Positions 20,432 to 29,016 of a stretch of 64,000 nt of DNA are shown piece after piece (positions within the stretch are counted from its first letter, which is position 1; each line of letters opens with the position of its first letter). Source of the stretch: Pantoea dispersa (lineage in GTDB: Bacteria > Pseudomonadota > Gammaproteobacteria > Enterobacterales > Enterobacteriaceae); contig NZ_SCKT01000003.1 in assembly GCF_014155765.1 (NCBI RefSeq), positions 379,304-443,303 on the forward strand. The letters are read 5' to 3'. Below the pieces are notes generated by a model. It was not told where the DNA came from and searched no databases. It saw only the letters and a list, made by a program, of their open reading frames with translations. Both the position numbers and the translations under genes were made by a program.

Positions 20432-23092
20432 TTATTGGTTACCTTGCTGCAGCAGTTGGTTGACGTACGCGTCAATTTCACTGGTGGTATTTTTAATGGT
20501 TAAATCGTCGCACAGTTTAATGTGCTGTTCTAACTCTTCACAAAGCTGTTTACCCGGCAGTAAATTGAGCATGGCAAACACGCCTTTCAGGCGATGCGCT
20601 GTCTGAGCAAGCGAGGGATAGTCCTTCTCCGCCGACTCAGTATACAGTCTCTTCACATCTGGCGGTACTGTCTCCGTAAACAGCTGGAAATAGCCGCCGC
20701 TCAGCAGCGGCGTGGCAGCCTCATCGTCGTCGCTCTCCTCTATCGAATCGTGAGCCAGTTGCTTCTCAATCAGGGCCAGCAGCGCATCAAGCAGCGCATT
20801 GCTGAGATTGAAATTGACCCGGAATTGCTGGTCGTTGAGGGCGTGATGCCCCATTTCGTCGCCGGCCAGCAACAGCGCCCAGCCGTGCAGGCGTGCCGGA
20901 TCGTCCGTCACCAGCACATCATGCTCCTGCCCGGACAAACGTTCGTCCGAGGTCAGGCAATTTGCCCCCCAGTTCTCGAGGTGGCGGCAGACAATTTTGT
21001 GTACGTCCTCGACCGCGATATCCACCAGCGCCGTCACGCCTTCCAGCAGTTTCTCTTCCTGCTCGCTCTGCTGCTCCAGCGCCAGCGGCAGCTGAATGTT
21101 GTAGCGCGTGCCGATATCCGGTTTGGCGATAATCTCCAGCTGGCCGCCCATCTGTTTGCACAGCTGCTTACACAGGAAAAACGCCATGCCAGACGCCTGA
21201 CCGTAACGGTCCTGCGTGGTTTCGCCAAGGTAAGGGAAATCGACGTTGGCCAGCTCGTCGCCGGTCAGGCCTGAGCCGGTATCCACCAGCTGGAACAGCA
21301 CGCTGTTGGCTTTGCTGTCGCTGGCTTTGATATCGAGGGAAATCTTGCCCCACTGCGTGGTGGTGAGCGCGTAGTGCATCAGTGTGGTCAGGACTTTACG
21401 CAGCGCGCGGCGATCGCCAAAGCGCATCTCGTCGTTGGCCAGCTGATTGTTGACCACCAGCGTCAGCCCTTTGCGGCGCAGCAGCGGCAGGCTCTCCAGC
21501 GCAATCTCATCCAGCAGATCCTGCAGGTTAAACACGCCCGCATCCGGCGACCAGTCGTGGGCTTCCAGCCGGTTGAGCAGGACGATATCGTCCACCAGCC
21601 GCGCCAGACCCTGGCTCTCATCCAGCAGATCCAGCACGCCCTCGTCGTCATCGCGCTGGCTGAGCTGCACCAGCTGCGTCACCATGCTCTGCAGCGGACG
21701 ATTAAGCGCATGGCCAAGATTCTGCATCAGCTGCTGGCGCATCTGGTGGTTGCGATCCAGCACCTGCTGCGCTTTTTGCAGCTTCTTATTCACCAGCAGC
21801 TCGCGATCCTGATCGCGCATCATAAACAGCTGGGTATGCGGTGACAGCATGCTGCGCGCGTGGCGAATCTCATACACTTCGTTATTGATGGTAGCCTGCA
21901 GCACGCCCTGATGCTGATCGGACATATTGATGATCTTCTGCAGATTGAGATGCGGCAGCAGATGCTCAGCGATTTTGTTGCTCAGCAGGGTGCGGTTGGT
22001 ACCAAAGTCATACACCAGCAGCCCGACCGGCAGGCTGGCGACGATCTCCTCATTCAGCATACGCAGCGAATCGAGCTCGGCGCTCTGGTTCTCATTCGGC
22101 CGCAGCGACTGCTGGCGCAGCAGCGTAATGCCGGCAATAGACAGCAGGAACAGCAACAGATTGATCAGCAGCGGCCACATCAGGTTGTGCAGGGTATCCA
22201 TCGCCAGGCTGGCGAGCGGCACCCGGTACACCAGCTGGAGCGAGGTGCTGGGCAGCGTGGCGGCAATCTCCAGGTTCGGGTTAACCAGCGTCACCGCGGT
22301 GCTTTCGCTGCTGGCGTCATCGCTGGTGGCGCTGCCGGGCTGGCTGGCATCCTGGCGCAGCTGGAAATTCTCCAGCGGCATACTGCGTGGAATCAAATCG
22401 TTAACCGGCAGATCGAACGCCACCACCGTGGCTAAATGACCTGGCTGGTTAAACGTGGTGCGCAGCGTGAAGTAGTGATCGTTCTGCCAGGCAAAGTGGC
22501 GCAGTGGCGAGAAGCTTTCGCGTTCGTCCAGCGCATTGGCCTGTTGCAGCATTTCGGCACGGCGGCTGTCCACCAGCGTATTGATCGCGCTCTCTTTATA
22601 GCGCGTCGCCATATCCTTGAGCGGCAGGGTCGAGATCATGATCAGGCTGTTGTCCTGACCATTGAGGAAGTACATCGACCACGCCGGATTTTCAGCGCCC
22701 CACAGCGTATCGAGATAATTGGACATGCGCAGCGTCATATCCAGCGTGCTGCTGTCGTGCGAGCCGAAAATCAGCGCTTCGGTCTTGCGGCGGGTTTTCT
22801 CCAGATAGTAAACGTCCGGGCGCAGGCGCGTCTCCTGCAGGCTACTGTTCGGCGTAGAACCCGCGGCGCTGGTGGCGAGATTTTCATAGATTTGCCAGGT
22901 GGCAAAGCGGTAAGCATCAATGCGTTTTTGCATCGCGCGCGCCAGGTCGGTCATGGCGTAGCGCTTTTCCATGATCCACGCATTCACACTGTTATGCACC
23001 ATGGCGCCGAGCGCGAGAAACAGCACCAGGTTAAACACCACGAAAAAGCGCGTTACGTTGCCGGAGGTCAGCGGAAATTTATAAGGCAGCAT
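20432..23092 (-). CDS. rcsD: Phosphotransfer intermediate protein RcsD
   Basis: Membrane-bound phosphotransfer protein between RcsC and RcsB. It has a membrane helix near the N-terminus, a periplasmic domain, a second helix near residues 310-330, a degenerate kinase-like region and ABL domain, and a C-terminal HPt domain with the phospho-accepting His in AQTAHRLKGVFAML, 53 residues from the end. E. coli RcsD is 890 aa. An ATG at 23092 is taken as start (886 aa); a TTG at 23113, directly after the stop codon of the upstream MFS gene, is also possible and would give 893 aa. Conservation is lower than for RcsB, as is usual for this protein. Confidence 0.93.
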   Translation of the reverse strand: MLPYKFPLTSGNVTRFFVVFNLVLFLALGAMVHNSVNAWIMEKRYAMTDLARAMQKRIDAYRFATWQIYENLATSAAGSTPNSSLQETRLRPDVYYLEKTRRKTEALIFGSHDSSTLDMTLRMSNYLDTLWGAENPAWSMYFLNGQDNSLIMISTLPLKDMATRYKESAINTLVDSRRAEMLQQANALDERESFSPLRHFAWQNDHYFTLRTTFNQPGHLATVVAFDLPVNDLIPRSMPLENFQLRQDASQPGSATSDDASSESTAVTLVNPNLEIAATLPSTSLQLVYRVPLASLAMDTLHNLMWPLLINLLLFLLSIAGITLLRQQSLRPNENQSAELDSLRMLNEEIVASLPVGLLVYDFGTNRTLLSNKIAEHLLPHLNLQKIINMSDQHQGVLQATINNEVYEIRHARSMLSPHTQLFMMRDQDRELLVNKKLQKAQQVLDRNHQMRQQLMQNLGHALNRPLQSMVTQLVQLSQRDDDEGVLDLLDESQGLARLVDDIVLLNRLEAHDWSPDAGVFNLQDLLDEIALESLPLLRRKGLTLVVNNQLANDEMRFGDRRALRKVLTTLMHYALTTTQWGKISLDIKASDSKANSVLFQLVDTGSGLTGDELANVDFPYLGETTQDRYGQASGMAFFLCKQLCKQMGGQLEIIAKPDIGTRYNIQLPLALEQQSEQEEKLLEGVTALVDIAVEDVHKIVCRHLENWGANCLTSDERLSGQEHDVLVTDDPARLHGWALLLAGDEMGHHALNDQQFRVNFNLSNALLDALLALIEKQLAHDSIEESDDDEAATPLLSGGYFQLFTETVPPDVKRLYTESAEKDYPSLAQTAHRLKGVFAMLNLLPGKQLCEELEQHIKLCDDLTIKNTTSEIDAYVNQLLQQGNQ

Positions 23093-23113
23093 AGGTGTCT
23101 CAGGATCCTGCAA

Positions 23114-24268
23114 TTAACGCGCGACCAGCCGGGCGCTGGCGGCAACCGCCAGCAGCAGCAGGGCGATAAGTAAAAACGCGCCGCTCAGGCTGAGCCACTG
23201 GGAAATAAAGCCGATTAAAGCCGGGCCTGAAAGAATACCCGCATAGCCGAGCGTTGTCATGGCGGAAATCGCCAGATTGGCCGGCATATCCTGTTGATTA
23301 CCGGCGGCATTAAACAGCATCGGCACGGTATTGGCCAGGCCAAAGCCCACCAGCAAAAAGGCCAGCAGCGCCGCCTGCGGCCACGGCAGCAGCACCGCCA
23401 GCGTCATGCCGGCTGCCGCCGCCAGCGCACCGGTCAGCATCACCGGATAGCGGCCAAAGCGCTGAATCACTTTATCGCCCGTCAGACGACCTATGGTCAT
23501 GGCGATGGAGAAGATGGCGTAACCCAGGCCGGCGTGCGCCACGCTCATGCCCGGGCTTTGCAGCAGCAGCAGGGCGCTCCAGTCGAGTACCGCGCCTTCC
23601 GCAAGGAACAGAATAAAGCACAGGCAACCGAGGAAGGCGACCCAGCCGCGCGGGATCACCAGCCAGGGTTGATCAGGCTGATGCAGGCGCTCCGTCATCA
23701 GCGTCGGCAGGCTGCACAGCAACAGCAGCACCATCAGCAGCATGATCACGCCCACCGCCTGCAGCGGTGTCAGACCCGCGCCAAGTAACAGGCTGACCGC
23801 GCCGGCGCCAAGAATACCGCCAAGACTGAAGAAACCGTGGAAACCGGACATCATCGGCTTGGCCGCCGCTTTCTCAACCTCAACCGCCTGTACATTCATG
23901 GCCACATCCAGCATGCCGAGCCCGGCACCGAACACCATCAGCGTGGCGGCCATCAGCCACATCACATCCAGCGTCGCCAGCAGCGGCAGTACGGCCAGCA
24001 CCACCAGCGTGGAGCACAGCATAACGCAGCGGCAGCCAAAGCGTGCCACCAGCGCACCGGTCACCGGCATTGCCGCCAGTGAACCAATGCCGAGACACAG
24101 CAGCAGGCCGCCCAGCGACGCGCCCGTCAGCTGGAGACGCTGGCTGGCAAACGGCACCAGCGGCGCCCAGGCAGACATGCTTAAACCGGCGATGAGAAAA
24201 ACGAGGCGTGTTCCCAGATTGACACGCTGATGCAATTTGTTGGGCTGTGCGGCGTCCAGTGCTGTCAT
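23114..24268 (-). CDS. MFS transporter, YbjJ-like
   Basis: A 384-residue major facilitator with about 12 membrane helices. The segments GFHGFFSLGGILGAG and LFLAEGAVLDWSALLL are typical of the YbjJ family of unknown substrate. The start is placed at 24268 (MTALDAAQPNKLHQ); longer in-frame starts to 24358 exist and no strong ribosome site settles the choice. The gene stands between ompC/micF and rcsD, where E. coli has none, and its stop codon abuts the rcsD reading frame, so it probably leads an MFS-rcsD-rcsB transcript. The substrate is not known. Confidence 0.85.
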   Translation of the reverse strand: MTALDAAQPNKLHQRVNLGTRLVFLIAGLSMSAWAPLVPFASQRLQLTGASLGGLLLCLGIGSLAAMPVTGALVARFGCRCVMLCSTLVVLAVLPLLATLDVMWLMAATLMVFGAGLGMLDVAMNVQAVEVEKAAAKPMMSGFHGFFSLGGILGAGAVSLLLGAGLTPLQAVGVIMLLMVLLLLCSLPTLMTERLHQPDQPWLVIPRGWVAFLGCLCFILFLAEGAVLDWSALLLLQSPGMSVAHAGLGYAIFSIAMTIGRLTGDKVIQRFGRYPVMLTGALAAAAGMTLAVLLPWPQAALLAFLLVGFGLANTVPMLFNAAGNQQDMPANLAISAMTTLGYAGILSGPALIGFISQWLSLSGAFLLIALLLLAVAASARLVAR

Positions 24269-24745
24269 AAAGGTGTCGTTGTCATAAGTCGTTCGAGCGA
24301 CGAAGTTTAGCATTAAAGCTGGCGCGGCACCGCTCAATGAAGGCGAAGAGCAGGGCAAAAATGGTCGCCAGAAAACAGCATATTACCGATCTTTTGCCAG
24401 GCGCTGCGCTTTTCCAGACTTTTCCTGGACTTAATAAGCTCTCTGGCTGTTAGTAAACCGACAGATTCAGTGAAAATTTGGCTTAGTTTGGGGTGAAAAT
24501 CGATTACTGCGGCAACGCTAACTCACTGAATAGTGGTAAAGAATATTTCGCAAACGGTTGGACAAACGCATCGGCTATATTTCCGTGCAACTTTATTACG
24601 CCCGGAAATTAACATTGCGCAATCATGGCTAAGTAATGAACAAAAAGTGCGAAAACGAACAAATAATGGCGTCCTGAGTGGCGGTTAATTTAACCTCAGT
24701 AAACAGGTTTACATAAAATTACACAGCGGAAGAAAAATGGCAGGC
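24269..24745. other. AT-rich intergenic region upstream of the MFS gene
   Basis: About 480 bp without a plausible gene. It should contain the promoter of the MFS-rcsDB unit, but no clear -35/-10 pair was found by eye. CTGAGTGGCGGTTAA at 24674-24688 is repeated imperfectly at 24855-24869 on the other side of micF. Confidence 0.5.
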
Positions 24746-24837
24746 AAAAAAATGCCGGACAATCATGTCCGGCGGGAATTAGGGTAAATCTCTCATTCGG
24801 GGTGAATGAAGGTAATAATGAAATAAATGATGATAGC
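24746..24837 (-). ncRNA. micF: MicF antisense small RNA
   Basis: A 92-nt RNA encoded divergently from ompC, as in E. coli. The 5' end GCTATCATCATTTATTTC and the TTATTACC that follows match the E. coli MicF segment that pairs with the ompF leader and start region. The 3' end is a perfect 8-bp stem (GCCGGACA with TGTCCGGC, 4-nt loop) followed by seven U. On the reverse strand TACAAT at 24850-24845 ends 7 nt before the inferred start and is the -10; the -35 is poor, as expected for an activator-dependent promoter (OmpR, SoxS and Rob in E. coli). No ompF gene is in the window, so the local target is not shown. Confidence 0.9.
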
Positions 24838-24987
24838 GGGAGTAATTGTATGCGCTGAGTGGCGTTAAGTTTTATCATTCAGTGCGGCAGCTTATCTCAT
24901 CTTATCCCTATGTATTTAAATGAATAAAATTCGGTTTATCAATTAGTGCGATATTTTTTTCCGATGTGTGCTGATTATTAGTTCCGC

Positions 24988-25086
24988 GAAATTTACATTT
25001 AGAAATAACTATTTAATACAATGAAACACTTTCGGAAATTTAGTATCATTTTCGTGATAGATTATTGCTCTCCATAAAATAACAAT
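24988..25086 (+). promoter_or_regulatory. ompC control region (OmpR sites and promoter)
   Basis: The stretch around 24988-25035 carries the spaced TTTACATTT, AATACAATGAAACA and ACTTTCGGAAA elements that line up with the OmpR sites C1-C3 of E. coli ompC. The block TAGTATCATTTTCGTG then matches the E. coli sequence just before its promoter. By alignment, ATAGAT (25057-25062) is the -35 and TAACAAT (25080-25086) the -10. Both are poor, consistent with dependence on phosphorylated OmpR. Confidence 0.65.
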
Positions 25087-25160
25087 GGCTTGCCGGCTGA
25101 ATTTTTAAGCATTCAGTTAGCAGTGGCACATATAAAAGGCACATTACAGAGGGTAATAAA

Positions 25161-26270
25161 ATGAAACGTCGCGTTCTCTCCCTGATGATTCCTGCATTGC
25201 TGGTGGCAGGCTCAGCAAGCGCAGCTGAAATTTATAACAAAGATGGCAACAAATTAGACCTCTACGGCAAAGTAGACGGCCTGCACTATTTCTCGGACAA
25301 CGATGGCCAGGACGGTGACCAGTCTTACCTGCGTTTTGGTTTTAAAGGTGAAACTCAGGTGACCGACCAGCTGACCGGCTACGGTCAGTGGGAGTACCAG
25401 GCAGCGCTGAACACCGCAGAATCGCAGGGCACCGCCAACAGCTACACCCGTGTCGGCTTCGCCGGTCTGAAATTCGGTGATGCGGGCTCGTTCGACTACG
25501 GCCGTAACTACGGCGTACTGTATGACATCGGCGCCTGGACTGACGTGCTGCCGGAGTTTGGTGGTGACACTTACGGCGCGGACAACTTCATGTTCCAGCG
25601 CAGCAACGGCCTGGCGACTTACCGCAACAGCAACTTCTTCGGCCTGGTGGATGGCTGGAACTTTGCCGTGCAGTATCAGGGCAAAAACGACAACCCAACC
25701 GAATCCTCTTCCGGTCGTGATGTCCTGGGTGAGAACGGCGACGGCTGGGGCCTGAGCACCACCTACGATCTCGGCTCCGGCTTCGGTCTGGGTGCGGCGA
25801 TGTTCCAGTCTGACCGTACCAACAATCAGAACGGCAACGCGCCAGGCATTCTTGGTCGCGGTGATAAAGCCGAAGCCTACACCGGCGGTCTGAAATATGA
25901 CGCTAACAACGTGTATCTGGCGGCGATGTACACCCGTTCTTACAACGCAACCCGCTTCGGCGCGGTGGATTCCGCTGCGTACGGCTATGCCAACAAAGCG
26001 GACAACTGGGAACTGGTGGCGCAGTATCAGTTTGACTTCGGTCTGCGTCCGTCTCTGGCCTTCGTCTCCTCACGCGGCAGCGATATCGAAGGTTACGGCA
26101 GCCAGAACCTGAAAAAATATGTCGACGTGGGTGCGACCTATTACTTCAATAAAAACATGTCGACCTATGTTGATTACCAGATCAACCTGCTGGACGACAA
26201 CAACTTCACCGATGCGACCGGTATCAACACCGACGACATCGTTGCGCTGGGCCTGGTTTACCAGTTCTAA
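25161..26270 (+). CDS. ompC: Outer-membrane porin OmpC
   Basis: A general diffusion porin, a trimer of 16-stranded barrels in the outer membrane. The 369-residue precursor has a 21-residue signal peptide ending SASA before the mature start [19 protein letters not shown], the constriction-loop motif [14 protein letters not shown], and the C-terminal phenylalanine (GLVYQF) recognised by the Bam machine. Gene position next to micF, rcs and apbE identifies it as OmpC rather than OmpF. GAGGGTAATAAA precedes the ATG. A 10-bp hairpin with one mismatch (26277-26300) follows the stop and runs into the end of the convergent tetR-type gene. Confidence 0.96.
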   Translation: MKRRVLSLMIPALLVAGSASAAEIYNKDGNKLDLYGKVDGLHYFSDNDGQDGDQSYLRFGFKGETQVTDQLTGYGQWEYQAALNTAESQGTANSYTRVGFAGLKFGDAGSFDYGRNYGVLYDIGAWTDVLPEFGGDTYGADNFMFQRSNGLATYRNSNFFGLVDGWNFAVQYQGKNDNPTESSSGRDVLGENGDGWGLSTTYDLGSGFGLGAAMFQSDRTNNQNGNAPGILGRGDKAEAYTGGLKYDANNVYLAAMYTRSYNATRFGAVDSAAYGYANKADNWELVAQYQFDFGLRPSLAFVSSRGSDIEGYGSQNLKKYVDVGATYYFNKNMSTYVDYQINLLDDNNFTDATGINTDDIVALGLVYQF

Positions 26271-26292
26271 GCCGGAGAGCGTGGCCTGCGGG

Positions 26293-26856
26293 TCACGCTC
26301 TGCTCTCCAGCAGCGCGTTCAGCGCCGCCTGCAGCGTTGCCGTCACCTGCTGCGCCGCTTCCCCCATCTGAACCTGCACGATTGCGCCATCCACCAGCAA
26401 CACGATCTGCCCGGTTTTATCCTGCTGCGCTGTGCTGAGTCTTTCGGCAATGGCGGCCGCCATCTCCCGCTTGTGCTGGCGAATCAGGGCGCTCGCTTCC
26501 GGCAGGGTATCAGCCAGTTCTGCCGCGCTATTAATAAACGCACAGCCGCGGAAATCCTCCTCCTGAAACCAGCTCAGTAACGCAGCCGGCAGCGCCACGT
26601 TGATGGCAGGCTGCTGCGCCAGCGCGCTGCGAAAGCCGCTCATCCAGCGCTGATGGCGCTGCTGCAGAAACGCCAGAATTAAGTCATTTTTGGCCGGAAA
26701 GTGGCGGTAGAAGGTCACTTTGGTCACGCCAGCCGCGGCAATCACTTTATCGATGCCGGTAGCACGGATGCCTTGCGCATAAAACAGCTGTTGCGCGCTG
26801 AGCAGGATGCGGTCACGCGCGCTGGCGCTGGCATCAAACAGCAGGGGTGCGAGCAT
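26293..26856 (-). CDS. TetR/AcrR-family transcriptional regulator
   Basis: A 187-residue repressor-type protein. The N-terminal helix-turn-helix is clear at about residues 13-62 (ILLSAQQLFYAQGIRATGI, then VTKVTFYRHFPAKNDLI). The C-terminal ligand domain has FRGCAFINSAAE, found in the AcrR-like group. It is divergent from a DUF1348 gene, with two palindromic operators between, so it very likely represses its neighbour and itself. The ligand cannot be told from sequence. Neither gene is at this place in E. coli. Confidence 0.88.
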   Translation of the reverse strand: MLAPLLFDASASARDRILLSAQQLFYAQGIRATGIDKVIAAAGVTKVTFYRHFPAKNDLILAFLQQRHQRWMSGFRSALAQQPAINVALPAALLSWFQEEDFRGCAFINSAAELADTLPEASALIRQHKREMAAAIAERLSTAQQDKTGQIVLLVDGAIVQVQMGEAAQQVTATLQAALNALLESRA

Positions 26857-26880
26857 AAGAAAAAATTCCTGTTTTCGGGG

Positions 26881-26898
26881 GTAGACAGAATTGTCTAC
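26881..26898. promoter_or_regulatory. TetR operator 1
   Basis: GTAGACAGAATTGTCTAC, an 18-bp palindrome with perfect 7-bp arms and a 4-bp centre, 24 bp before the regulator start codon. The same arms recur 37 bp away in operator 2, as expected for the binding site of the adjacent TetR protein. Confidence 0.85.
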
Positions 26899-26917
26899 AT
26901 ACGGCAGGATGAATCAA

Positions 26918-26935
26918 GTAGACAGACCTGTCTAC
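26918..26935. promoter_or_regulatory. TetR operator 2
   Basis: GTAGACAGACCTGTCTAC, with the same 7-bp arms as operator 1. It ends 18 bp before the start of the DUF1348 gene, right next to its ribosome site, where a bound repressor would block transcription of that gene. Confidence 0.85.
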
Positions 26936-26953
26936 ATCATCAGGAGATAAAAA

Positions 26954-27409
26954 ATGCTCATCCCCCCGTTCGATCATCAAAGTGCCTTAGAAAAAGTGCG
27001 TATGGCGGAAGATGCCTGGAACAGCTGCGATCCGCAGCGCGTGTCGCAGGTTTACAGTGAAGATACCCGCTGGCGCAATCGCAGCGAATTCGTTAACGGC
27101 CGCGCGGACGTCGTGACCTTTCTACAGCGCAAATGGGCCCGCGAGCTGGATTATCGGTTGATTAAAGAGCTATGGGCGTGGCACCACGATAAGCTGGCGG
27201 TGCGTTTTGCCTATGAGTGGCGCGATGACAGCGGCAACTGGTTCCGCAGCTACGGCAATGAAAACTGGCACTTTGGTGCCGATGGTCTGATGATTCAGCG
27301 CTTCGCCTGCATCAACGATTTGCCAATCAGCGCTGAAGCGCGGCTGTTCCACTGGCCGGCTGGCAGACGTCCGGACGATCATCCGGGCCTGAGCGAGCTG
27401 GGTCTGTAA
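26954..27409 (+). CDS. DUF1348 / SnoaL-like (NTF2-fold) protein
   Basis: A 151-residue protein of the NTF2-like superfamily, DUF1348 branch, recognised by the plan [63 protein letters not shown] and [13 protein letters not shown]. The fold often makes small isomerases or hydrolases, but the function of this branch is not established. AGGAG precedes the ATG. It is divergent from a TetR gene and separated from it by two operators, so it is probably induced by a small molecule, perhaps its own substrate. Confidence 0.88.
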   Translation: MLIPPFDHQSALEKVRMAEDAWNSCDPQRVSQVYSEDTRWRNRSEFVNGRADVVTFLQRKWARELDYRLIKELWAWHHDKLAVRFAYEWRDDSGNWFRSYGNENWHFGADGLMIQRFACINDLPISAEARLFHWPAGRRPDDHPGLSELGL

Positions 27410-27410
27410 T

Positions 27411-27566
27411 TTACGGCGCGTTGCGCCAGCGTCTGGCCTTTGCCGCCTGCTGCGGGGATGTAGTAGCAGGCGGCAGGCTGCCTTCCAGCGCCACGCCCGC
27501 CAGCGTAAAGGCGGAAAAGCTCAGCCAGCGCTGCCATTTATCCTGTTGTTCTGTTGCCTTACTCAT
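27411..27566 (-). CDS. Small unrecognised ORF (51 aa)
   Basis: ATG at 27566, with GAGGTG seven bases upstream, opens a 51-codon frame ending TAA at 27411. The predicted protein begins MSKATEQQDKWQRWLSFSAF, has a short hydrophobic stretch (FSAFTLAGVAL) and ends in a basic tail (KARRWRNAP). It converges on the DUF1348 gene, 1 bp from its stop. The good ribosome site favours a real gene, but no relative is recognised. Confidence 0.45.
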   Translation of the reverse strand: MSKATEQQDKWQRWLSFSAFTLAGVALEGSLPPATTSPQQAAKARRWRNAP

Positions 27567-27712
27567 CTTGCACCTCGCTGATGTTCAACCCAGCATCAAC
27601 GCTGCACAATTCATGCCATGCTACCGCTCTCAGCGCCACGCGCCCCGTGGCTGCTTTGTTACACTGCGCCAGCGCTAAAGCGGTGCAGGATGCACGACGC
27701 TGGTGCAATGCC

Positions 27713-27826
27713 TTAACGTCGGCGCGACGGATAGTGCTGAATCAGGCGGTGGCGATAGTGCTGCCAGCAACGGAAGCTTCCGTAAGCAAATAACCCGGCG
27801 GTAATAGCAAGAATCATATAAATCAT
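27713..27826 (-). CDS. Small membrane protein (37 aa), unrecognised
   Basis: ATG at 27826 with CAGGAG nearby opens a 37-codon frame. The N-terminal half (MIYMILAITAGLFAYGSF) is one hydrophobic helix, and the C-terminal half is rich in His and Arg (QHYRHRLIQHYPSRRR). This is the plan of many enterobacterial small inner-membrane proteins with the basic tail in the cytoplasm. No named family is recognised. It lies upstream of apbE on the opposite strand. Confidence 0.5.
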   Translation of the reverse strand: MIYMILAITAGLFAYGSFRCWQHYRHRLIQHYPSRRR

Positions 27827-27967
27827 CTGTCGCTCCTGTAAGGATTCTCGTGCAGGAACGCAGTATGCTGTGCCAGCCAGCGATCAACTTCAAGCAGCTT
27901 TAGACGGCCTTACAAGCGAGTTATGCTTTGTAATAGGCTGTAGTAATGAGTTACAGACGAGGAATTG

Positions 27968-28999
27968 ATGAATTTTCAGAACATTCTGCTGACAGGCATG
28001 GTAGCACTGCTGCTGAGCGGGTGCGAGCAAAAACCGGCGCAGCAGGCGCTGGTGTTGGAAGGCAAAACCATGGGCACCGTGTGGCGCGTGAGTCTGGCGG
28101 GCGTGGATGCTCAGCGTAAGGCCGCGCTGCAGCAGGCGATTCAGCAGCAGCTCGATCGCGACGATGGCGAACTCTCCACCTGGAAAAAGGACTCAGTGCT
28201 GTCGCGCTTCAACCAGTATCAGGGGCAGGATCCCCAGCCGGTCAGTGCCGATATGGCCGATATCGTCACCCGCGCGCTGCGCATCGGCCAGCTGACCGGC
28301 GGCGCGATGGACATTACCGTCGGGCCGCTGGTGAATCTGTGGGGCTTTGGCCCGGCGCAGCAGCCGGCGCATACGCCATCGGATGCCGCCATCGCCGCCG
28401 CCAAAGCGCAGACCGGCCTGCAGCACCTGCGCGTGATTGAAACGGTGAACGGCCAGTGGCTGCAGAAGGATCTGCCGGGCCTGTATGTCGATCTCTCCAC
28501 CATGGGCGAAGGCTACGCTACCGATCACCTGGCGCGGCTGATGGAACAGCAGGGCATCTCTAATTATCTGGTGTCGGTGGGCGGGGCGGTGCTGAGTCGC
28601 GGCCTGAATGCCAGCCAGCAGCCGTGGCGGGTAGCCATCCAGAAACCGACCGATCGCGAGAACGCGGTGGAGGCACGCGTCGATCTGCAGGGGCACGGCA
28701 TCAGCACCTCCGGCAGCTATCGCAACTATTATGAACTGGATGGCAAACGCATCTCGCACGTGATCGATCCGGCCAGCGGCCGACCCATCGATCACCGACT
28801 GGTCTCAGCCACGGTGATTGCCACCACCGCGCTGGAAGCCGACGGCTGGGACACCGGGCTGATGGTGCTCGGCACCGAGCGTGCCAAAGCGCTGGCGCTG
28901 AAACAGCATCTGGCGGTGTATCTGATTACGAAGCAGGGCGACGGCTTCAGCCACTGGATGTCGCCACAGTTCAAATCGTTTCTTATCGATCAGCCCTGA
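27968..28999 (+). CDS. apbE: FAD:protein FMN transferase ApbE
   Basis: Attaches FMN to threonine residues of exported flavoproteins in the periplasm. The 343-residue protein is a lipoprotein precursor (lipobox LLLSGC near residue 20). It has the conserved KTMGTVWRV start of the mature domain, the flavin/metal region (DITVGPLVNLWGFG, STMGEGYATDHLA, GGAVLSRG) and the C-terminal LEADGWDTGLMVLG metal site. The ATG at 27968 is preferred over the TTG just before it, given GAGGA at 27959-27963. In E. coli apbE is next to ompC and is followed by ada-alkB; here ada is absent and alkB follows by 17 bp. Confidence 0.95.
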   Translation: MNFQNILLTGMVALLLSGCEQKPAQQALVLEGKTMGTVWRVSLAGVDAQRKAALQQAIQQQLDRDDGELSTWKKDSVLSRFNQYQGQDPQPVSADMADIVTRALRIGQLTGGAMDITVGPLVNLWGFGPAQQPAHTPSDAAIAAAKAQTGLQHLRVIETVNGQWLQKDLPGLYVDLSTMGEGYATDHLARLMEQQGISNYLVSVGGAVLSRGLNASQQPWRVAIQKPTDRENAVEARVDLQGHGISTSGSYRNYYELDGKRISHVIDPASGRPIDHRLVSATVIATTALEADGWDTGLMVLGTERAKALALKQHLAVYLITKQGDGFSHWMSPQFKSFLIDQP

Positions 29000-29016
29000 C
29001 CTGACAGGAGGTAACT

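Noticed and set aside
27421-27678. 85-codon forward frame after the DUF1348 gene
   Set aside because: The reverse-strand 51-codon frame here has a better ribosome site and more natural protein composition.
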